Shown here piece by piece: positions 55,201 to 64,000 of a stretch of DNA of 64,000 nt. The notes below the pieces were generated by a model. That model made no database searches. It was not told the origin of the DNA and saw only the letters and a list, made by a program, of their open reading frames with translations. The translations under genes were made by a program, and so were the position numbers. Source of the DNA: Leptodontidium sp. MPI-SDFR-AT-0119 (lineage: Eukaryota > Ascomycota > Leotiomycetes > Helotiales > Leptodontidiaceae); assembly GCA_020726505.1 (NCBI GenBank), contig JAHLEZ010000017.1, positions 620,001 through 684,000 on the forward strand, given 5' to 3'. How positions within the stretch are numbered: position 1 is the first letter of the stretch; each line of letters starts with the position of its first letter.

Positions 55201-56619
55201 GTAAATCTTGACGTTTTGATAATCATAAACTTGCTTCCACTAGGTCTTAGTTGGTTTGGTGCTTGTAAAGAGTCGGTCAGCTGGGACTATTTGCTTGGTG
55301 GGAGAAGTCTACGAATTTCGGTGGATCCAACGGATATGAGCCATATCCCGGACGCGGCCACCAAGCTATTTACAGTAAGGCCATTTATATCCTGCATGGA
55401 TGGATGCTTGATCTGATTGAACCCGCCGGCGTCAACGTCGTATGCAGGGAGGAGTGGAATCCATGGCCAGCAAATACAATAAATACTGTACAAACAAACA
55501 CAAACAAAAATAGAGAAATAAACATAAATAAAATTTCTATTCCAACACCCAGCACTTGACCGGCGCAAATACCTTTCCTTCCCGCCTGTTTGAAGCGCTA
55601 ATTTGCGTGGCGTATCCATAGGAGCTGCAAGACAGCAAAAAAAAGTCGGATCTCCCACCACCGTGCACGACCACACGTCTCCCAACTGACTGTGCTGCAC
55701 AGCCTCGTTGTTCGCGCTACCCAATCCATCATCCCTCCCCGAGTCCCCATTCCATTCCATTCCGCCTCTCCTTTGCCTGCAAATCTGGATCTTATCGACC
55801 AGGGCTATGGTCTTACCCTTCTGCTTCCGGAGTACCAAGTCGTCGTCGATTGAAGCCCATCTCCGAAAATCCAGGCACCGTGTCTTCCTCCTCCTTGACT
55901 GATCTCGTCTTGTTGACTCCTGTCGTGCTGGATTTCTCCTCGTGGACTTCCGCTCTGGATCCTCGACCATCTTCAACCTTCAACCTCGCCCCGATCCGTC
56001 GTTCTTGATCCTGCGATCCCTCGATAGACGCAGCAGCCCCAATGGAACATCGTTGAAGGCGCATTGAAATCCACGCCCGATCTCACCAACTTGTAACTCG
56101 AAAGCCTCCGACTTGCTCCTCCCCCACAAGACCACCACAGGGTTTCCTAGGGCGGCTGTTTGATGCGCAGAAAGACTGGTGAGATTCCCAAAGAACTTCT
56201 CCCGCTGTCAAATCGTCCTATTGTCGTTTCTCCCTGGGGCCAGAGCTGTTTCTCGTCGCGCATTTATTGGGGCAACCAAACATTCCTACCTGTGAATGTG
56301 AATGGGCCAACCGGCCAAGAGCTCTCTCCAACGAATCTGCCGCACATGGTGGCTTGGCTCATAACATTACATTGCACTCATTCACGAACCCCTTCTGCCC
56401 TTTGTCAACAAATTCTTTCTACAATTGATTGAGGGTCATGTACTTATATCTTCGAGTACTATAGGGCTCTACACCACCCAACACAGCCTCTCTCAGATGC
56501 CGACAAACCTGCAGCCTTACCTTCCATCCAAATACCTGCCAGGGTCCGCGCCTCGGGCTCTGTGTGTCCACGAACGATCCTTAACCTTTCGAAACCAATA
56601 ACATACAAGATCCTGAATC
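52298..56619. other. Gene-free region upstream of the calcium ATPase
   Basis: 4.3 kb, the longest stretch here without a supported gene. It includes a TGTTG pentamer run and AT- and GT-rich parts. The last 1 kb (about 55.6-56.6) is C/T-rich and probably the promoter and long leader of the ATPase; short upstream frames occur there. I found no tRNA-like or conserved coding signal by eye, but a non-coding transcript cannot be excluded. Confidence 0.5.
53411..53445. repeat. TGTTG pentanucleotide repeat
   Basis: About seven units, one imperfect (TGCTGCG), in the long gene-free region. The tandem is plain in the sequence. Confidence 0.85.
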
Positions 56620-59600
56620 ATGGCAGATTCCAAGGGCGTCTCGCCCGAACCGGGATCAGGTGGTCGCAGACAGAGAGCGTAAGCCTTCTCAGATGATATA
56701 CAGATGGACGTTTCACCTTGCTAACACTGAGTTGCAGGCCAACAATCACCATAGACACTTCAGCTGTCAGTAATACCAGCCCTCCTCAATCTATGGACAG
56801 CGATGCAGTAGCTTTGAGAGCCATGCCTAACTCCCCATCATCACTACAGGGTGAACCGACGAGCCCTCTCGAGACTGGGAGCCATCCAAACCGTCCGCAG
56901 CATTCTAGCCAGAACAGCACCTCAAGTCGGATATCAGTACCAGAACTTCGAGGCTCGACATCCTTCGAGAGCCGCGACAGCAGACCGACATCGCCGCATA
57001 ATGTATCGTCACCAACATCGAGAGGGGGCGACAAGGCGGCCGGTGGGTTTCTTGCTGTACCCGGGTTGAGATCAAGACAGAATTCGATTGAATCAGACGA
57101 AGGCAACCACTCGAGCACGAACTACAGTGGAGAGACTTTTGCAAACACTTCGCAGGCAGACAAGGATCGCGCGTTCGGAAAGGCACCTGGGAACGACGAG
57201 ATCATGAATGACCCGGAAGCTTTGACACCAGACCCAGGACACGAGGAAGATTTCGTAACAGATGATAGTAATTTCGCTTTCTCTCAAGGACAGCTGAACA
57301 AACTCATCAATCCTAAGAGTTTAGCAGCATTCTATGCATTGGGTGGATTAGCTGGATTGGAGAAGGGTCTCAGGACAGACCGCAAGGCAGGATTGAGCAT
57401 TGACGAGACTGACTTGGAAGGAACGATATCATTCCAGGACGCGAAATCTGCCGCAAGAAAAGAGCCGAAGTTTACCAACGGTGACGATTCGAAGACGCCA
57501 ATTACAAGGGTAGACACAAAGGGGTCAAGAGATTCGCCAGCTGGAGCTCCATCTGCTGAGGATGCTTATTTCGACCGAAAGCGCATATTCAAAGACAACC
57601 GATTGCCTGAGAAGAAAGGAAAGAGCTTACTCCAGCTTATGTGGATCACATACAACGATAAGGTTCTCATTCTGCTATCCATTGCAGCTGCAATCTCTCT
57701 AGCTGTTGGTATTTATCAAACGTTTGGTACGAAGCATGATGCCGAACATCCCAAAATCGAATGGGTCGAGGGAGTTGCTATTATCGTGGCCATTGTAATT
57801 GTGGTGGTAGTCGGATCTTTGAACGATTACCAAAAGGAACGCCAATTCGTCAAGTTGAACAAGAAAAAGCAGGATCGCGATGTCAATGTCATCAGATCTG
57901 GCCGGACCATCGAAATCTCTGTATATGACGTTCTTGTAGGAGATGTAATGCTTCTGGAACCTGGAGATATGATCCCCGTGGATGGTGTATTTATCGATGG
58001 GCACAATGTCAAATGCGATGAATCCCAGACCACTGGAGAATCCGACTTGATCCGCAAACATCCAGCAGATCAGGTTTACGCGGCCATTGAAAACCACGAC
58101 AGCATTCGCAAGCTCGATCCGTTCATTCTTTCTGGAGCCCAGGTCACTGAAGGTGTCGGCACATTCTTGGTTACATCTACTGGTGTCAATTCCAGTTACG
58201 GAAAAACTCTCATGTCTCTGCGAGAAGATCCAGAAGTCACACCTCTCCAATCGAAATTGAACACGCTAGCCGAGTACATTGCCAAGCTTGGAGGAGCTGC
58301 CGGTCTTCTTCTATTTATCGTCCTATTCATCGAATTCTTGGTTCGCCTTAAGGGTAATGATAAAAGCCCTACCCAGAAGGGCCAAGATTTCCTCAACATC
58401 TTCATTGTTACTGTCACAATCATTGTGGTGGCTGTCCCCGAAGGTCTTCCTCTTGCCGTTACCCTTGCTTTGGCTTTCGCCACGACGAGAATGCTTAAGG
58501 ATAACAACCTGGTCCGACATCTCAAAGCATGCGAAGTTATGGGAAATGCTACAACTATTTGCTCTGACAAAACCGGAACCTTGACTCAAAATAAGATGCT
58601 GGTTGTCGCTGGCACACTTGGTACAAGCTCTCGTTTTGGTGGAACTGTCGATGTACCCGACAGTCCCGATTCTGTTAGTAACAAAGGCAAGCAACCTGAC
58701 CAAGAACCAAGGGAAAACGTTCCAACTCAAGATGTCATCTCTTCCCTGGACCCAGCTGTCAAGCAGATGTTGACACAATCTATTGTACTCAATTCCACCG
58801 CTTTCGAGGGTGAAGTCGAGGGAGAGAAAACCTTTGTCGGTTCCAAGACCGAGACTGCTATGCTCATCTTTGCGCGAGACTTCCTCGGTATGGGCCCAGT
58901 TAATCAGGAAAGAGCGAACGTCCCCATCGTCCAACTTATTCCATTCGATTCTGGTCGGAAATGCATGGGTGTCGTTGTTCAATTGGAAAATGGCAAGTAC
59001 AGACTCTACGTCAAGGGAGCATCGGAAATTCTTCTGGAGAAGTGTTCGGAGGTTATTTATGACCCTACGAAGGAGCCATCCAGTTCACCCATGACAGACG
59101 ACAACCGCCAAACTTTACTCAATCTCATCGACAATTATGCCTCCCGATCCCTCAGAACCATTGCCATGGTTTACCGTGACTTCGACAGATGGCCAGCAAA
59201 GGGAGCTAGAACCGCCGAAGGAGACCGCAACGAGGTTGTCTTTGAGGATGTTTTCAGACAGATGATTCTCTTGGGAATTGTTGGTATCCAGGATCCACTT
59301 CGTGACGGAGTTGGTGAAGCTGTCAAGAAATGCCAGAATGCCGGCGTTGTTGTACGCATGGTTACTGGAGACAACATGATCACCGCAAAGGCCATAGCAA
59401 CAGAGTGTGGCATTTTCACTGCTGGTGGTGTCGTCATGGAAGGACCAGCTTTCCGGAAGCTGAGCAAGACCAAGATGGACCAAATTATCCCACGCCTCCA
59501 GGTACTTGCAAGATCCAGCCCAGAAGATAAGCGTATTCTCGTCAAACGCCTCAAGGAGCTTGGTGAGACTGTGGCTGTCACTGGTGATGGAACTAACGAC

Positions 59601-61088
59601 GCACCCGCATTGAAGACTGCTGATGTCGGCTTTTCCATGGGCATTGCTGGTACTGAAGTTGCTAAGGAAGCTTCTGCAATTATTCTCATGGATGACAACT
59701 TTGCCTCTATCGTGAAAGCTATGATGTGGGGACGAGCTGTCAATGATGCCGTCAAGAAGTTTCTGCAATTCCAGGTCACTGTCAACATCACCGCCGTCGT
59801 ACTTACATTCATCACTGCTGTCTCGAGTCCAGATGAATCTTCTGCCTTGACAGCTGTACAGCTCTTGTGGGTTAATTTGATCATGGATACTATGGCGGCT
59901 TTGGCTTTGGCTACAGATCCTCCAACCGATACCATTCTGGACCGAAAACCTGACCCCAAATCTGCGCCACTCATTACCATGACAATGTGGAAGATGATTA
60001 TCGGAGAATCGATTTATCAACTCGCGATTACCTTACTTCTTCATTTTGGGGCTGTCAAGATCTTATCCTACGAGACCCTGGGCGAAAAGGACCAAGTCAG
60101 CGCGCTCGTGTTCAATACCTTTGTCTGGATGCAAATCTTCAACCAATGGAAGTAAGTATAAACAATCCACCAGAGCCGGATATGACTAACAGTTTGTAGC
60201 AATCGTCGTCTCGATAACAAGTTCAATATTTTTGAAGGAATAACCAAGAATTACTTCTTCATCGGTATTAACTGTGTTATGATTGGTGGCCAGGTCATGA
60301 TCATTTTTGTTGGAGGCAAAGCTTTCAACGTTGTCCGCCTCAACGGCGCTCAGTGGGCCTACTCCATCGTACTTGGTTTCTTATCAATCCCTGTCGGAGC
60401 TGTCATTCGTCTCATTCCCGACGAGCTACTCATAAGCCTGATCCCAGCATACCTGAAGCGGAAGCCAAAGGGGCCAGAACTCACTATCTCCGACGAAGAA
60501 CAGCAATTCCGTTTCCCCAAACCACTGTCAGATGTCAAGGAAGAACTCAGCTTCTTGAAGCGTGTCAAGGGAGGTCGTCTCAACAACTTAAAGTTCAAGA
60601 TGCAAGATGCTCGTGACAACTGGCTTCCTCGCTCTAGAAGTGGTTCCCGTTCGAGAAGCAACTCCTCTCTTCCGCAGACGCCGAACAACGGAGAGGTTCA
60701 GGACGACAGCTTTAACTCCCAGCCACCACAGCCAACCCCAGAATCTCGCAAGCGTGGCCGAAGCAACCGATCTCGGTCCAACTCCGCCCTGGGAGCAACT
60801 ACCGTCATGGCTGGTATTATTGCTGGAAGTATTGCGGGCTGGTCGCCAATCGAGCGGGGTTATGGCGACAACGAATCGATGCGTTTCTCCCGATCACAAG
60901 GACGGTCTGAGTTAGAGTCAAGAGACAATGTTGAAGTTCATCCAGACACCAAACAAGATGATCCAATCATCACAGAAAATCCCCACAACCTTGGTCTACC
61001 TCCTAGCCAAGTTCCAGAGGTCACACCATCTGTTGCTAGCGGAAGCCAGGACCCTCCTTCGCCACCAGCACGAAAATCAACCTCATGA
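56620..61088 (+). CDS. PMC1: P-type calcium-transporting ATPase (PMC1/NCA type, P2B)
   Basis: Three exons, 56620-56678, 56738-60151 and 60200-61088, give 1453 residues. The short first exon encodes MADSKGVSPEPGSGGRRQR and was needed to reach an ATG. Domains in order: a long disordered N-terminus (1-280), transmembrane helices from about 330, actuator TTGESDLIRK (about 450), PEGLPLAVTLALAFA in helix 4 (about 587), the phosphorylated aspartate D630 in CSDKTGTLTQN, and the hinge VTGDGTNDAPALKTAD. The ion-site helices end with WVNLIMDTMAALALATDPP. The third exon starts NNRRLDNKFNIFEG, typical of this group. Relatives (yeast Pmc1, Neurospora NCA-2/3) pump calcium into the vacuole or out of the cell. 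The C-terminal 250 residues are an SR-rich extension with possible regulatory phosphorylation sites. The final membrane cannot be told from sequence. Confidence 0.95.
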
Positions 61089-62485
61089 AGCAGCAGCATC
61101 TTACAATCTGCACATCTTTCACCGAGTTTAACAAGCTCATCGGACCACCCATCGATCCAACACAGCCAGTCGATCTGTCAATAATGTACAACTATCCACC
61201 AACATGAACGTTTTTCCTTTGTACATAATACCACCTCGTTTCATCCATTTGCGTGCGTACAACTAGTACGTTGGCGCGTTTCTGGAGTTTTGAGGTGTAT
61301 TTTTCCTCTTTCAACAAAAACAACGCAACCCACTTTGCAGGCGCTGGACGGTTGATTTGCTTGTCCAGCCGAGCTATCAAAAAGCAAATGTGATCCCATT
61401 TCATATTGTCTCTTTGTGTGTATAATGCTGCATTGTATGGCAGTGAGGGCGGAAGAATGTAGGAGAGGAAAGGGAGGGGAGGGAGAAAGAAGAGCTTTTA
61501 GATTTCTTTCTTGCACCACCCCGTCATAATATCTGCTGATAATGGGGGAGGAGAGAGAGAGGTCTGTTACCTACCTGACTGTCGCTACTTAGATCATAGA
61601 GAGAGAGAGAGAGAGAGAATGGGGAGAGGACATGAAGCGCCAATGAAGGGAGTGAAGAGCCGAGTGCCACCCCAGGGATTGGTTGAGGTTTGATCTGTAT
61701 GAGGGAGGGTTTGTTGCACGACTGACAGCCTGGTAATCCGAATACAATAAAAGCATCATGGCCTTTCAAGCATCTCCCATCTTGTGTTGACTACAAGTGA
61801 CTTGACGTACAAAAAGCGGACCCGCTGTCTGTAAACTACGTATTTGGCTACATATGGCCTTTATACCCCTGTACCCCTGGATTTCGCACGACATGACTTG
61901 AGTGGCACACTGCCTCTGTAATCCTGCGAATGTGAGTGAGGGAGATCATAGTGTTGCCATGTCTCGCGATCGATGTCTCTTGTCTCCCACTAAACTACCA
62001 TGCTGGCATGCTGGCATGCTAGCAAAGTAAACAAGCACAATAAGTCTCAAGTCTCAAACAACATGCATTGAATTCATTACCATCTATCCATCTATCTATA
62101 CACACAGCACATTATTACCACCCCGTTCCTCCCACCACACATCTATCTCTCTATCCATCGCCATTACGTACGCCACCTCACAACCAATCTCCAGCTGTAT
62201 TTACGGAAGGGGAAATCTCAACGTTGCAAATCAAATCAAGCCAGGAAGCAAGGAAAGCAGGGACTCCAACACTCTGTAACTCTGGTCTGGATTGCAGGGA
62301 CGCAAGAATGTCTTTTCTGTCTTGAGTCCTGAAGAGGAAGAAGACAGGATAAGGCATGGAAAAAACCCGCCTAACGAGCAAAAGGCTCTGGCGAAATAAA
62401 TAGCCCATCATTGAGGACTAGAGTTGGAATTAATCCTGATCTAATCAAACGAGACCAAAGATTCACATCTCTGGATTGGTTGAGA
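61089..62485. other. Convergent intergenic region
   Basis: 1.4 kb between the ATPase and the partial gene at the right end. It holds a GA run, a threefold CATGCTGG word at about 62000-62022 and CTAT-rich stretches near 62085. No gene is supported. Confidence 0.5.
61598..61618. repeat. GA dinucleotide microsatellite
   Basis: About ten GA units in the 3' flank of the calcium ATPase gene. Nothing else is apparent. Confidence 0.85.
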
Positions 62486-64000
62486 TTAGTCCTTTCTCGA
62501 CAGAGGCGAAGATGGAAGAACAGATTTGTTGGGTGAGGTCTTTGGTGATTTCCTGGCCGTGGGGATCTTGCTCGGTGTCTTCGCGGGGGATTTTGCAGGT
62601 GACTTTCGAGGTGGTTTGGTAGGTGTGTTGGTAGGTGAGTCGTCCCCTCCTACGATGAAGATCTCCCGGTCGCGGGGAGGTGAGGGTTGATGTGTTGGGA
62701 GAAGTGGGAGAGCTGGCTCGGGATCTCTAAAGTAAGAGAATAAGAGTTAGTCTCTACTTACTCTTAAGATGTACATATCTGGGCTCTAGAAGCCCAAATT
62801 CTGACTCCACCTGCCAAGCCCCAGAAAGGGAGAATAATGGGAGTAACTTACGGCTCAACACCCGCCTCCTTCAACCTAGCCATCTTCTCTCGAACCACAC
62901 TTCCCAATGAACGTCCTCTCGGATGGTGGAAATGCCCTTTCACGTTCGCGAGGACATCTCTAGCTTTCTGATGAGGAGTCTTGCTTCCTTTCTCGACAAC
63001 AGAATGCTCATTCCTTGTGTCAAACCCACCAGCGAGCACAACATCCGTATCCACACTCCTTGATCTCCGTCGTCCAACTCTCTCTTCCTCCTCTACTCCA
63101 CCATCTAGATCAGCAACATATTCTCGGATCATCTCGCTAGTCAATGAAGCTTTGTTGGATTGAACGCGTGATAGGTCCCGACTACTAGTACCACCGGTAT
63201 CTGTACCACTGTTTCCGCGACTGCGAGACTCGAGACTTTGACGGAGGGAACGCACGCGCTCTTCGCTGGCGACGCAGTGGCCGTGGATGTAGTGTGGCCG
63301 GTGGAGGACTGGGAGGGAGGATTGAGAGGCGGTTTGGATGCTTTGCGTTAGGGAGGAGAGGGGGGAGAGGATCTCGACCCGGGATTCGATGCGTGTGCGT
63401 CCGTCGAGACCGGGGCCTTGGGTGACTGGTGCAGAATCTGGGATTGAGAGAGGAGAGCATGTTTTGTTATTTGGGTTGTTTGAAGAGGAGTATTTGGGTA
63501 GGGGACTGTTGGATGTGTGTTGTTGCTGGAGTAGAGCGTGATCAGAAGCTGGCGATGAAGTCTGATACGGCGATGGGTATTCCGGGTGGATATTAACGAA
63601 TGGCGCAGCATTTGGTGAGCTTCGAAGCGGCCAGCTCTTGTCTGAACGTGTTAGGTTTCCTGGGTTTGAAGAAGCTGGTTTCCGAGGAGGATTCGCTCGC
63701 TGCTCTTCGTACCGACGAGTTCGATTACTGGATTGGTGTAGACCGAATGCTCCTCTTCTGACTGGTGTATCTCCCAATGTCTCGCTCGATACCATCTGGT
63801 GGAGTTCCTTGGGCGTGGCGTATAGAACCTGCCATTCTGGATCTCTGGTCCGGACACTAGTCAAGCTTCCAGCAGTGGGAATATTTCCTCTCTCTCGTCT
63901 CTGTCTCAGATTCTGCCTCGCGCTCGTAGAACTCCCTCTCTCACCCCGAGCATCAGCATCAGCATCCATCCTACCCATCTCCACATCCCTCACAACAGCC
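62486..64000 (-). CDS. Serine/proline-rich protein of unknown function, 5' end outside window
   Basis: Minus strand, at least two exons: from beyond 64000 down to 62852, and 62726-62486, joined in phase 2. The frame is open through the window end, so the true start may lie outside; ATGs at 63978 and 63969 are the first inside. The visible part is about 460 residues, hydrophilic and rich in S, P and R. It has a conserved-looking EWQVLYATPKELHQMVSSETLG stretch near the start and KARDVLANVKGHFHHPRGRS with REKMARLKEAGVEPDPEP before the intron. The last 80 residues contain repeated K-S-P and T-P motifs (KSPAKSPAKTPSKIP), possible targets of proline-directed kinases. I recognise no known domain. 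The tail resembles chromatin or cytoskeletal linker proteins in composition only. Confidence 0.75.

Noticed and set aside
58323..60020. Two long minus-strand open frames within the calcium ATPase gene
   Set aside because: They lie opposite highly conserved P-type ATPase motifs and have no similarity of their own.

Overview
The window is nuclear DNA of a filamentous ascomycete (Pezizomycotina). The genes carry short introns of about 45-370 nt with GT donors, CTAAC-type branch sites and AG acceptors. The families are typical of moulds: HET incompatibility protein, DUF7918, fungal BRE4-type transporter, AIM21, the DASH subunit Duo1 and an NCA-type calcium ATPase. A decayed transposon shows TGG-to-TAG changes of the kind left by RIP. 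A leotiomycete such as a member of Helotiales is my best guess from general resemblance, but I cannot prove the class. All exon structures below were spliced by eye from reading frames, splice sites and family similarity.

Layout, left to right. 0.5-6.1 kb: an IMPACT/UPF0029 protein (+) faces the actin-patch protein Aim21 (-). 6.1-9.3 kb is a gene-free stretch with microsatellites and CTACCTAGGTAG-like palindromes. 9.3-16.5 kb: nuclear transport factor Ntf2 (-), a DUF7918 protein (+) and a secreted beta-lactamase-like serine hydrolase (+). 16.9-21.4 kb is an accessory island: a headless HET-protein remnant, an APH-type kinase, a dead Tc1/mariner transposase, a 33-bp inverted repeat and a small uncharacterised gene.

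21.8-43.4 kb is rich in replication and cell-cycle genes: MCM10 and RNase H2 subunit B (divergent), the DASH subunit DUO1 and a Rum1/Sic1-like CDK inhibitor (divergent), and the helicase-nuclease DNA2. Between these lie PBY1 (a SurE-TTL fusion), a lysine-rich H1-like protein and a mitochondrial oxodicarboxylate carrier. ACGCGT (MCB/MBF-type) boxes lie in both divergent promoters and just upstream of the H1-like gene, suggesting shared G1/S control.

43.9-64 kb: a BRE4-type multispanning membrane protein (-) and a class I sirtuin (+) share a promoter. They are followed by a small secreted cysteine-rich protein (+), 4.3 kb without a convincing gene, a PMC1-type calcium ATPase (+), and the 3' part of a proline/serine-rich protein (-) cut by the window end.

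The most notable observations are a GC-AG intron forced by reading frame in the BRE4-type gene (a second is possible in the carrier gene), an unresolved frame break in the same BRE4-type gene, recognition of the Rum1/Sic1-like inhibitor by its YVFRGKK motif, the ACGCGT-marked divergent promoters, and the degenerate accessory island. I did not find a clearly new multi-gene system.
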